Source: an uncultured Eubacteriales bacterium (GTDB lineage Bacteria; Bacillota; Clostridia; Oscillospirales; CAG-272). Taken from it: 40,899 bases of DNA. Where the stretch lies: contig CATWNM010000018.1 in assembly GCA_958352145.1 (NCBI GenBank), positions 1 to 40,899 on the forward strand, read 5' to 3'. This document shows, piece by piece, positions 7,697-16,000 of this stretch (position 1 is the stretch's first letter; each line of letters starts with the position of its first letter). The notes under the pieces are model-generated. The model did not search any database and was not told where the DNA came from. It was given only the letters and a program-made list of their open reading frames with translations. The position numbers and the translations under genes were made by a program.

Positions 7697-8191
7697 TTAT
7701 GCGAACAAAACGAGCAGCAGCGAAACCAGCACCGCGAAGATCGCGTAGGTCTCCACCAGCGCGGCGGAGGTGATGGCCTTACCGACCTCGTCAGGACGCT
7801 TGGCAAGCAGATTGATGCCGCTCGCCGCCACCCGGCCCTGCGCAATCGCCGAGAAATAGCCGACAACCGCAATCGGGAGTCCGGCCGCAAGATAGTACAT
7901 GCCCTGACCGATGGTCAAATCGACCGGATTGCCGCCGAGAATGCCCATATTGAAAATAATCAAAAACGCGGTAATCAGCCCGTAAATGCCCTGTGTGCCG
8001 GGCAGCGCCTGCAAAATCAGCGCCTTACCAAATTTGGAAGGATCCTCCGAAAGCAGGCCGCTCGCCGCCTCGCCCACGATGCCGACGCCTTTGGCGGAGC
8101 CCATGCCTGCAAAAATTACCGCCGCGGCCGCGCCGAGCAGCGCAAGATTGTTCCCCGTAAAAAGCATAGAAAGAAGTTCCGTGAAAGTCAT
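7697..8191 (-). CDS. ntpK: V-type ATPase rotor-ring subunit K, Na+-binding type
   Basis: 164 residues forming four transmembrane helices (a duplicated hairpin). The five residues known to ligate Na+ in Enterococcus hirae NtpK are all present: Leu63, Thr66 and Gln67 in LPGTQG, Gln118 in AIAQG, and the carboxylate Glu147 in VETYAIF (E. hirae L61, T64, Q65, Q110, E139). Established structural work on NtpK makes this pattern a good predictor of Na+ rather than H+ transport. Only one essential carboxylate is present per four helices, as in other V-type pumps. Confidence 0.96.
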   Translation of the reverse strand: MTFTELLSMLFTGNNLALLGAAAAVIFAGMGSAKGVGIVGEAASGLLSEDPSKFGKALILQALPGTQGIYGLITAFLIIFNMGILGGNPVDLTIGQGMYYLAAGLPIAVVGYFSAIAQGRVAASGINLLAKRPDEVGKAITSAALVETYAIFAVLVSLLLVLFA

Positions 8192-8209
8192 TGTTTTATC
8201 TCCCTTATA

Positions 8210-10153
8210 TTATTTTGTCTGTTTTAATTTATAGGTGTAGTCCTCGGTCGGCGCCAGCGGACGGAACGGCCGTCCGCCGTCCACAAAAAACTTCCCGAAA
8301 AACTCGATATACTGAAGCCTCGAAGTATGCACAAACGTGCCAAGCACGTTGATCGCGAGGTTGAGCACATGACCGAACACAAAAACCGCAACCATTGCGA
8401 TAAATCCGCCGATCGAGGGGCCGCCGAGCGTCGCCAGGATGTTGACGACCTGCGCGATGACCGCCGAAGCAAGACCAAGCGCAAGAATGCGCGAATAGGA
8501 GAGCAGATCGGACACATAGGAAATCAGGCCGTACAAGCTGCCCACGCCTTTAACCAGCTTCATCAGCGGATTTTTCTGCGCGCGGCCCTGCGTAAGCACG
8601 AGCAGCAGCACGCCGGCAAGCGCCACCCATTTTCCGGCGGGGGAAGCAATAGCCAGCAGCGCAATTCCCGCAAAGAGCACCCACCACGAGCCAATGTCAA
8701 AGAGCGCGTCGAGCGTCCTTTTGTCCCGGCAGAGCGTGTAGAACTGGACCGCCATGCCCGCAATCAAATGCACAGCCCCCACGGCAAGCGACAGAATCAA
8801 AAAATTCATCGGATTTTGCAGCGGATCAAACCAGACGGCCAGCGTATCGGGGATCACCGCAAGGCTGGTCATATTGTTCATGAAAGCCAGCGGAAAATCG
8901 CCGAAATAAGAACCGAACAGCACGCCCCAGACGATCGAAGAAAATCCGCACCAGCCGAACATGGCGAGAAAATTCCGCATACCGGGCTTCGGATGCAAAA
9001 GACGAATGCCGCCAAAGCCGCACAGCACAAGCAGAAGTCCGTAGCCCGCGTCCGCAAACATCAGGCCGAAAATGAGAAAATAAAAGATACTCATGATGGC
9101 CGTCGGATCAAAGGTTCCGTAGGCCGGATAAGAATACATGCCAAGCACCCATTCAAAGCTGCGCGCATACGCGTTGTTGCGCAGTTCTACCGGCGCGTCC
9201 TCGCCCTTTGGAATCTCCGAAAATTCGTAGGCGCAGCCATAACGATCCAGCGCCCGCTTAACGGCGTCCTGCGTCCGCTCAGGCACATAGCCGCAGACCA
9301 GCGCGGTATATTTCGTGCTGCCGGTCTTTTCCAGCGCGGTAAGCGCAGTCCGGCGCGTTTGCTCAAAATCGCTGAGCATTTCGAGCAGTGCCGTACGTTC
9401 GGCGTCTTTCTTCAATTCTTCGATCACGGCTTCGCGCTCGGTATCGAGCGCCGAAAGCCGCGCGCGGCAGGCGCGCATTTCTTCCGCAGGCGTGCCAGCG
9501 GAAGCGGGAAACGCCGTGCGGATAAAGCCAAGCGGGAGCAGCGCGGCGTTTACGCCATCCGCCTCCGCGCGGTAAAAGACAACTGCGCCGCAGAGCGTTG
9601 CCCCCTCGCTGAGGGCGGTAAATTCCGCATCGAGTCCGGAAAGCGCCTCGCGGACCTGCGCCGCGCGGACGCCGCCGCCAAAGCTGCCAAACAGCCACGC
9701 CGTCTTGTCAGTTTCGGCGACGGACAGCGGAACGTCCAGCGGCGTCCACGGCGCAAGCGACGCAAGATACGCCGCCTCTTTTGCCTTTTCGTTTTTGATT
9801 TCAGTCAGCCGCTGTCCCTTTTGCAGCACGGACGCAAGCAGCGCGTTTGCCTCCCCGTATTCAGGCGTGTCGTCAAACCGCCGCAGATCGGCCGCAAGCT
9901 TGGGATCGAGCAGGCTTTTTACGTTTTTGGCATATTTATGCGCGAGCGCAAGCGCCTCGCGGATCGACGCGATCTTTCGCTCGGTCTCGCTTTTTTCGAC
10001 CAGCCGCGCTTCGCCGCCGTGCGCATCCGAAAAGTCCGCCTCCGGCACTTCGGCCACCTCTACGCAGCGAAGCTCCATTAATTCGGCGATCACCGCGTTC
10101 AGATCCCCGCGCGAAACAAAGGCGGACAGCTTTTTCATTTTGCTTACTGCCAC
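8210..10153 (-). CDS. ntpI: V-type ATPase subunit I (membrane stator, a-subunit)
   Basis: 647 residues: a cytosolic coiled-coil-rich N-terminal half (to about 330) and a C-terminal half with about seven to eight transmembrane segments. The essential stator arginine lies in SYSRILALGLASAVIAQ, which faces Glu147 of subunit K. Other family blocks are MYSYPAYGTFDPTAIMSIFY and FGLMFADAGYGLLL. The likely start is GTG 10153, overlapping the H gene by 10 nt with a GGAGGG site 11 nt upstream; ATG 10138 is the alternative but has no ribosome site at a usual distance. Confidence 0.95.
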   Translation of the reverse strand: MAVSKMKKLSAFVSRGDLNAVIAELMELRCVEVAEVPEADFSDAHGGEARLVEKSETERKIASIREALALAHKYAKNVKSLLDPKLAADLRRFDDTPEYGEANALLASVLQKGQRLTEIKNEKAKEAAYLASLAPWTPLDVPLSVAETDKTAWLFGSFGGGVRAAQVREALSGLDAEFTALSEGATLCGAVVFYRAEADGVNAALLPLGFIRTAFPASAGTPAEEMRACRARLSALDTEREAVIEELKKDAERTALLEMLSDFEQTRRTALTALEKTGSTKYTALVCGYVPERTQDAVKRALDRYGCAYEFSEIPKGEDAPVELRNNAYARSFEWVLGMYSYPAYGTFDPTAIMSIFYFLIFGLMFADAGYGLLLVLCGFGGIRLLHPKPGMRNFLAMFGWCGFSSIVWGVLFGSYFGDFPLAFMNNMTSLAVIPDTLAVWFDPLQNPMNFLILSLAVGAVHLIAGMAVQFYTLCRDKRTLDALFDIGSWWVLFAGIALLAIASPAGKWVALAGVLLLVLTQGRAQKNPLMKLVKGVGSLYGLISYVSDLLSYSRILALGLASAVIAQVVNILATLGGPSIGGFIAMVAVFVFGHVLNLAINVLGTFVHTSRLQYIEFFGKFFVDGGRPFRPLAPTEDYTYKLKQTK

Positions 10154-10464
10154 TTCAGTCTGATCCCTCCAAGCACTTCGTCCGCGGCCGCCGCGATTTT
10201 GGTTTTCAAAAATTCTTCGGTAGACTGCGCCGCCGATTTGGCCAGTCCCTTCGCGTCAAGCACCGTGCGTTCGGCTTCCTTCTGCGCTTTCTGCCGCGCG
10301 CTTTCATATTCCCGGCGCGCGCGGCGCTCGGCCTCGGCCAGCGCCGCGCGGCTCTGCTCCTGCGCCTTGCCGATCTTTGCCTTTGCCTCGGCCTGCGCAG
10401 CCGCCAAAGCTTCCCCAGCCGCCGACTCGGCCTCTTGTATCGCTTTTAACGTATCGCTCAGCAA
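10144..10464 (-). CDS. V-type ATPase peripheral-stalk helix subunit (G/H type)
   Basis: A 106-residue, almost wholly helical protein rich in Ala, Glu, Lys and Arg (AAQAEAKAKIGKAQEQSRAA) with an amphipathic C-terminus. It is the partner of subunit E in the peripheral stalk and the usual first gene of the operon (E. hirae ntpF, archaeal ahaH). The start is a TTG at 10464 with an AAGGAGG site 9 nt upstream; no in-frame ATG is better placed. It is preceded by a roughly 125-nt leader and a strong promoter. Confidence 0.88.
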   Translation of the reverse strand: MLSDTLKAIQEAESAAGEALAAAQAEAKAKIGKAQEQSRAALAEAERRARREYESARQKAQKEAERTVLDAKGLAKSAAQSTEEFLKTKIAAAADEVLGGIRLKWQ

Positions 10465-10484
10465 TCTTTTCGACCTCCTTTTTC

Positions 10485-10503
10485 AAAAAAGCGGAGATTC
10501 CGC
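10485..10503 (-). terminator. Possible attenuator hairpin in the V-ATPase leader
   Basis: On the minus strand, GCGGA-ATC-TCCGC is followed by TTTTTT, just upstream of the AAGGAGG site of the first operon gene. A second hairpin GCCGCG-AAA-CGCGGC lies upstream at 10543-10557. The stem is short, so an attenuator role is only possible. Confidence 0.35.
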
Positions 10504-10618
10504 CATTTGGCCCGCATACAGAAAAAGTTCCCCGTGGACAAAGCCGCGTTTCGCGGCGCCATCGCCGCCAAAAGCTTTTCGGAAGAACTTTTCATTTATA
10601 TGGTTTCAGATTATCCAC

Positions 10619-10648
10619 ATTATAGCACAAGCAATCAGAATTTGGCAA
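10619..10648 (-). promoter_or_regulatory. Promoter of the V-ATPase operon
   Basis: Minus strand -35 TTGCCA (10648-10643), 18-nt spacer, -10 TATAAT (10624-10619). The predicted start is about 145 nt upstream of the TTG start codon. The remaining gap to the next gene (10649-10783) shows nothing else I can name. Confidence 0.8.
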
Positions 10649-10783
10649 GAATTTTTTTCCTTTTTTTGTGAAAATAAGGTATAAACTTTGTGCGTAGAAA
10701 TTGAAAAAACAACGCATCTATCTTTTCCTGTTTGGTTTTAGACACCTCTTGGCAAAGTAGCCGTATGTGATGCCGGAACCCGG

Positions 10784-11203
10784 TTACGGCACTTCAAAGG
10801 ATTCGGATTTGAAATTGGCGTAATATCGTCCGCTGCGCGCCGTAAATTTCAGAACGCAGTAATCCGGGTCCGTTACGCCTTTTGGATAATACAGGGTATC
10901 GCCCTCTCGCCAAATCATCTGCTTGCTGTCGGCATCCTCGAGCACTTCCATTTTGCCGGTCAGCATCACGCCTCTGTAGTAGCGTTTGTCGCAAAAATAG
11001 ATGCTGGCGTTTGGATTTTTCCTGTATTGCGCCGTCCGCATCGAAGAGGCATTGGTCGTAAAATAAAAAACCTTGATTCCCTTCCGCCTGCGAGGCGGAA
11101 GCATGGCTTTCATATTTGGGAAGCCATCCTCGGAAACAGAAGCGATAAAAGCAACGCCCTGCTTATCAATCAAATTGCCTATGGTTTTTTCCGCGTCGCG
11201 CAT
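10784..11203 (-). CDS. Pyridoxamine 5'-phosphate oxidase-fold protein (general stress protein 26-like)
   Basis: 139 residues with the split-barrel flavin-binding fold. The sequence VAFIASVSEDGFPNMKAMLP matches the FMN-barrel start, followed by KVFYFTTNASSMRTAQYRKNPNASIYF and the RGVMLTGKMEVLED strand pair. Small members bind FMN, F420 or heme; the ligand cannot be told here. ATG 11203 has a GGGAGG site about 10 nt upstream and overlaps the end of the SRPBCC gene by 38 nt, so the two are cotranscribed. The C-terminal YYANFKSESFEV strand is also common to the stress protein 26 group. Confidence 0.85.
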   Translation of the reverse strand: MRDAEKTIGNLIDKQGVAFIASVSEDGFPNMKAMLPPRRRKGIKVFYFTTNASSMRTAQYRKNPNASIYFCDKRYYRGVMLTGKMEVLEDADSKQMIWREGDTLYYPKGVTDPDYCVLKFTARSGRYYANFKSESFEVP

Positions 11204-11618
11204 CCTTGTCTTTCCTCCCTGCATTCATTTCTACGGCTTTTTTCAAATCGGCGGCATACCGCGCCTGTTGTTTTTTTAAATAAGGCCGGACAAACGGCCG
11301 CATGAAAACCCGTTTCGCAGAAACATTTTCGGTAAAATCCAGTTCTGCTCCGTCTTCCTTTGGCGCAAACAGCCCTGTCCAATGCCCCTTTATTTTTTCG
11401 TTTTCCAGATCAAATTCCCACCGCTTGCAGGGCTCCGCCGCTGTAATTGTAAAGACCGTTTTATATCCATTTTTAGTGAATTCGACAAACTGTTTTTCAC
11501 TTAAAATTTCTATCCTGCTTATGTCGCCGCGCCAGGAATAATTTTCAAGAGAAGTTACGGCATCCCACAGCGTTCGGACATCGCATGCAAATACCGCTTT
11601 TATCCTTGAAATCGCCAT
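11166..11618 (-). CDS. SRPBCC/START-like lipid- or ligand-binding protein
   Basis: 150 residues with the polyketide-cyclase/AHSA1-like pattern. The N-terminal IKAVFACDVRTLWDAVTSLE is the typical strand plus wobble helix, SWRGDISRIEIL and TVFTITAAEPCKRWEFDLEN supply the sheet, and a long C-terminal helix (FVRPYLKKQQARYAADLKKA) covers the cavity. The ligand is unknown. It is the first gene of a two-gene unit with the PNPOx-fold protein, and a strong promoter lies 50 nt upstream of ATG 11618. Confidence 0.8.
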   Translation of the reverse strand: MAISRIKAVFACDVRTLWDAVTSLENYSWRGDISRIEILSEKQFVEFTKNGYKTVFTITAAEPCKRWEFDLENEKIKGHWTGLFAPKEDGAELDFTENVSAKRVFMRPFVRPYLKKQQARYAADLKKAVEMNAGRKDKDARRGKNHRQFD

Positions 11619-11666
11619 ACAAAGACCCCTTTCACTTCCGATAGACCACGCTTTTGTTCACATTTT

Positions 11667-11695
11667 ATTATAGCACATTCCGCCGCTTCGCGCAA
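11667..11695 (-). promoter_or_regulatory. Promoter of the SRPBCC-PNPOx unit
   Basis: Minus strand TTGCGC (11695-11690), 17-nt spacer, TATAAT (11672-11667). Confidence 0.75.
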
Positions 11696-11724
11696 CCGAA
11701 GTTCTGAGCGGCGCTTGCCAAACC

Positions 11725-11769
11725 AAAAAGCGCATAAAAAGCGGACTACCGCTCTTTATGCGCTTTTTT
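11725..11769 (-). terminator. Terminator behind the Enzyme I-like gene (bidirectional)
   Basis: AAAAAGCGCATAAAAAGCGG / CCGCTCTTTATGCGC with a 4-nt loop and T runs on both strands. It begins 7 nt after the stop codon of the gene at 11776-12480. Confidence 0.85.
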
Positions 11770-11775
11770 GACTGT

Positions 11776-12480
11776 TTAACGCAGAACCTCTTCGCGCAGG
11801 GCCGGCTGGCGCGCGCGGGCGATCTGCTCGGGCGTCGGGTACACAAACGCGTCACCTGCGCCGCCGTCTACGACGACCGGCGCGCCGGTCACAAGCCGGC
11901 TAAGCCCGGATAACCCGGATATGGCCGGGATTTTGCATTGGCGTGCAATCGAGGCGGCGCGCCCGGCGCGATCCTCCTCGATCAAAATCGCCCGGAGCCC
12001 CGCGCGGCGCAAAAACGCGGCGGCGCGCTTTGAGAGCGCGCCCGCGGCCAGCACAAGATTCTCACCGGGCGGCAGCGCGGGCAAAGCGTCTCCGCTTTCC
12101 TCCAAAAAATCCAGGATCCGTTCTCCGCCTGAGCAAAGAAGCCGGGCGCGCCGGGCGGCGTCAGCGTCAGCGGCGGCGGCAATACGGCCGGACGCCGTTT
12201 CCAGCGCGCGGGCAACGGCCGCCTTTGCCGTCAGGCGGCCGTCCTCAATACCGCTCTGCACAAGCGCAGAAAAATCCCGGTCGCAGATCAAAAGCTTTAC
12301 AAGCTCCGCTTCTTCGCCGGCCTCCGCATCCGCAGCTTCTACGGCGGACGCGCGTGCGCGCTCGAACGCATCGAGTGCGGCGGGAACGTTTAAAGCGCCG
12401 CCGTCGAACGAATCGGGCAGTATCCAAAGCACGCCGATGGCGCAGCCGCTAAAAAGCCCTTTTCCAGTCAAATGCGTCAT
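11776..12480 (-). CDS. Enzyme I N-terminal-domain-like protein lacking the catalytic histidine
   Basis: A 234-residue protein that aligns over its whole length with the N-terminal half of PTS Enzyme I (about 570 residues in full). The start GKGLFSGCAIGV corresponds to GxxASxGxAIG, residues 50-130 to the HPr-binding helical domain, and GAPVVVDGGAGDAFVYPTPE to the end of the swivel domain. The GGRTSHxAIMAR phosphohistidine motif reads EDRAGRAASIARQ: the histidine position is Arg174 by ungapped alignment through KIPAISG. The PEP-binding barrel is absent. It therefore cannot take phosphate from PEP by the known mechanism. Its GAGGTG site lies just after the stop of the HPr-like gene. The role is unknown; a scaffold or inhibitor for PTS proteins is a guess. 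Confidence 0.75.
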   Translation of the reverse strand: MTHLTGKGLFSGCAIGVLWILPDSFDGGALNVPAALDAFERARASAVEAADAEAGEEAELVKLLICDRDFSALVQSGIEDGRLTAKAAVARALETASGRIAAAADADAARRARLLCSGGERILDFLEESGDALPALPPGENLVLAAGALSKRAAAFLRRAGLRAILIEEDRAGRAASIARQCKIPAISGLSGLSRLVTGAPVVVDGGAGDAFVYPTPEQIARARQPALREEVLR

Positions 12481-12489
12481 ACGCGCACC

Positions 12490-12732
12490 TCATATGCCCC
12501 GGTACAGGCGCCCGGTCAGCTGTTCCATCGCGTTTTGCTCGTTCCCGCCGCGCAGCGTTACGCTGATCCGGTCCCCCGCCGCCATGTTGAGCGCAGACAG
12601 CGCAAAAGGCTGCTTGGCATCGACGGCCGCGGCGCCCTTTTGCACGGTCACCTCACAGTCAAGCGCCCGGCAAGCCTTTGCAAACGCGTCCGGCGCATAT
12701 GTGCCCGGTAAAACATAGTCGAATACGATCAT
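12490..12732 (-). CDS. HPr-like protein lacking both His15 and Ser46
   Basis: An 80-residue protein with the HPr length and fold pattern: strand IVFDYVLPGTYAPDAFAK, strand CEVTVQKGAAAVDAK, helix FALSALNM, strand DRISVTLRGGNEQ and a final helix AMEQLTGRL. The protein contains no histidine at all; the active-site region GxHxRPA reads GTYAPDA. The regulatory serine that HPr kinase targets is Gln41. It thus resembles Bacillus Crh (His15 lost), but without the Ser46 that Crh retains. It precedes the Enzyme I-like gene by 9 nt. No good ribosome site is visible before ATG 12732. Confidence 0.75.
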   Translation of the reverse strand: MIVFDYVLPGTYAPDAFAKACRALDCEVTVQKGAAAVDAKQPFALSALNMAAGDRISVTLRGGNEQNAMEQLTGRLYRGI

Positions 12733-12745
12733 GATTTTTTATCTA

Positions 12746-12761
12746 CGGCACAGCTGTGCCG
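12746..12761. repeat. Perfect 16-bp palindrome upstream of the HPr-like gene
   Basis: CGGCACAGCTGTGCCG is self-complementary and lies 14-29 nt before ATG 12732. It could be an operator or an RNA hairpin in the 5' leader. No clear promoter for the minus-strand pair was found between it and 12937. Confidence 0.6.
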
Positions 12762-12936
12762 CCTTTCTTTTGAAGATCCACGCATAAGCGCGGCTGCGGG
12801 CGCTGCTTTGCGGCAGCAACAGTATATGCAAAAGCCGCGCGCCCCGTTTCGCCGCGAAAAAACGCGTTTGTCTCTAATATGCGTAAAAAACGGAAAAAAA
12901 TACATGCCGCTCCTCTCAAAATCAGGCATTTTTCTT

Positions 12937-12965
12937 TTGACTTGCCGCTTCCAGTATGCTAGAAT
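12937..12965 (+). promoter_or_regulatory. Promoter of the SLH phosphodiester-glycosidase gene
   Basis: TTGACT (12937-12942), 17-nt spacer, TAGAAT (12960-12965). Confidence 0.8.
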
Positions 12966-13033
12966 AGAAACATGAATATGCTCTGCACGCTTATGCGGCG
13001 CAGTTTATTTACGCCGCTGGCGCTGCAAAGGGG

Positions 13034-16000
13034 ATGCAAGCGCGCGGCTACGGGGATGTTGAATTGAAAAAAACACGAAACAAAATCGCGGCGGCAATGC
13101 TGTCGCTGACATTGACGCTCGGCGGCGTGCTTCCAGCCTTCGGAGCCGGCGAAGAACCCGCAGAGGAAACGGAAGCCTACAGCTATGCCCTGTCCGGGCT
13201 TGGGATGGTCACGGCCGCAGACGTGCAGCGCCTGGGCGGCGGCGTACAATTTTACAAATATTCCGGGACGGTCGATCAAACGACCAACCAGACAGCTTTC
13301 GTGCTTGAAATCGATCCGCTCGCCGGCGGACGGATCGCGGCGGCAAATCTTGGCGACGGCATCTACGGCCTGGGCCGCCCTGGTACGCTGATCGACCGGG
13401 ATTTTGAAGAAGGGTACAGCCTGGTTGCCGCGGTCAACGGCGATTTCTACAGCATGGCCACCGGTGTGCCGATGGGCGTTTACATAGAAAACGGACGCTT
13501 TGTCTCCTCCTCCGATGGAAACACCGCGCTCGGCATCAACCGCGACGGTTCCGCATTTTTCGGAACTGTCGGCGACCGCGCCTATATCTTGGAAAATGGC
13601 GAAGAGCTTCCGATCAGTTACATCAACAAATATCCGTCGGTATACGGCGTGTATCTTTTGACCGAGGATTACGGCGCGACCACCAAAATTCCGGAAAGCC
13701 TTGAAACCACCGAATATATTCTCGAGCTTGACGGCGAGCTTCGCCTCTCCGATGAGATCCGCGCCGTCGTCACCGAGATCCGCGAAGATACCGCGGACGG
13801 CGAAATTCCCGCAGGCTGCGCGGTGCTGGTGGTTCCAAAGCTGTACGAAACCCAGCTTATTTATCGTATTTTGGATGTAGGTGACCGCATCACGCTGGGC
13901 ATAGAAAGCGGCGGCAGCTTTGACGATGTCGAGTATGCGCTCGGCGGCGGAGACATCATTCTTCAGGACGGCGAGATCGTAGACGGCACGGCTGATCTCG
14001 AACACGAGAAAACGCGGCAGCCGCGCACGGCGGTCGGCCTGCGCGAGGACGGCGGGATCGTGATCGCGGTCATCGACGGGCGGCAGCTTTCCTACAGCAG
14101 CGGCATGACGCTGTACACGCTGGCAGCGTTCATGCGCGATCTCGGCTGCACGTCGGCGCTGAATTTGGACGGCGGCGGCTCCTCCTGCATGGTTCTATTC
14201 GGCGCCGAGGGGGCAAAAACCGTAAGCCGCCCCTCGGACGGCAGCGTACGCCGCGTATCCAACGCGCTGGCCATTCTTGAAGCCGCCGAAGCGGACAACC
14301 CCTACTACATCGAATGCAGCCTGCCGGACGGCTATCTCCTAAACGGCCAGGAATATGTTCTTGAGCCGCGCCTTATGGAAAGCACACCCGCATATGAAGA
14401 AACCGGCGGTGAAAAGACCGGCTCGCCCGAAGAAGACGAAAGCGAAGGAACCGAAACCGACGGCGAAGGCGAAAACAAGTCCGATCTGAAAGCGCCCGAG
14501 CGCGAGGACGACGTCGAGGACGCCCTTTCGGCAAACAAAGATATCGCCGTAGACTTTCTCTTTGACGAGGACAATACGTCGCTGGTCACGGACGAGCAGT
14601 TCGGCAGCGCCCGCATCGAGGACGGGAAAATCTATTTCACACCGACGGCCGCCCGCGGTCTTGGGCGGCTGCAGATCGAAACCGAAACCGAACGCGGAAC
14701 TGTATCCCTCGATCTGTTTTTGCGGGTGACCGACAGCGTCGATCAACTGACCCTGGACCAAAGTCTGCTGCTCCCCGACGAGAACGGACAGACCCAAATG
14801 CGCGTTTGCGCTTTCTTCAGCGGCGAACCAGTCTGGTTTGGGAACGCGCTTGAAGCCAAAGTGGAAAACGACAATTTCTCGATCTCAGTAAGCGGCAACG
14901 TCATCACGGTACGCGCCGCCAAAGGCAGCGGCCGCATAGCGGCCGCCCTACTCGACCAAACGGCGGTGCTCCCCGCCTACTTTGATCCCGACCTTTCCCT
15001 CCTGCTCACCGAAGCGCTGGACGGCAGTCTGAGCGCCGAAGAATATGAGACCGTCTGGGACGAGACGGCAGGCATCCTCGGCGCGGGCGCCTTTATACTT
15101 CGCGTGCCCGAACCGGAAAATCCCGATCCCGCATCGGATGAAGGTACATCCGACGAAACCAAGCCGGACGAAAGTTCCATTTCCACAGTTGCGGCAGAAA
15201 GCGGCGAAATTGAAACAATGGCGGAAACATCCGAGACAGCCGGTCTGTCCGTCTCCCTGCCTGAAAGCAGTGAATCGTCTGACAGCGGTGAATTGCTAGA
15301 AAGCAGTTCCGCTGAAAATACAAGCAAAGACAGCCAGAAGGAGGACGGCCGCGCTTCCTCTGCCTCGTCCGCTTCCTCCGAACCGGTTGAACCGGAAGAA
15401 GAATGCCCCCCTGCGGAGTCTTTCACCATCGAAGTTGCCGCCGGCGCGCTGCGGGCAGAGGGGCTGTGGGGCCGCAGGCTCTGGATGTGGGTGGACGGAC
15501 TTGCGCCAGACAGCAGCCCGTATGCGGTGGTCAGCGTAACCGATCAAAACGGCCATAAGACTGAATATTCCATTCCTTATGAAATATACTATGATTTCCG
15601 GGCATACAACGGCCGCGCGCTGCTCGTTTTAACCATCAATCCAGAGGAGCGCGGCATCGTTGAACTCGAAAACATCCTCTGTTATACGGCGTCCGAGATG
15701 CCGCAGCGCGTGACGCTCGAAAACATCCTCCTGACGGAACGCTACGACACCAATCGCTTTGCCGACCTTGACGGGCACTGGTCGAAAACGTATGTCAATA
15801 TGCTGAGCTATATGGGCGTAATCAGCGGCAGCGAAAACCTGAAAGGCGAACTGGTCTATATTCCAAACGATGAGATGAGTCGGGAACAATTTGCAAAAAT
15901 TCTCGTCGGATACCTTGGCATAGACACGGAGGAATACGCGCAGACGCCGCTGGAATTTGAAGATGTTTCGCAGATCTCCGAATGGGCGCTTCCCTTTGTG

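Noticed and set aside
8327..10081. 584-codon plus-strand frame opposite subunit I
   Set aside because: Composition is Lys/Arg/His/Gln-rich with no domain; the subunit I frame is unambiguous.
12729..12929. 66-codon minus-strand frame overlapping the HPr-like start by ATGA
   Set aside because: The ATGA overlap is tempting, but there is no ribosome site, composition is odd (Arg/Cys/Phe) and there is no fold signature.
12959..14005. 348-codon minus-strand frame opposite the SLH phosphodiester glycosidase gene
   Set aside because: Shadow of the glycosidase codons; no promoter or domain.
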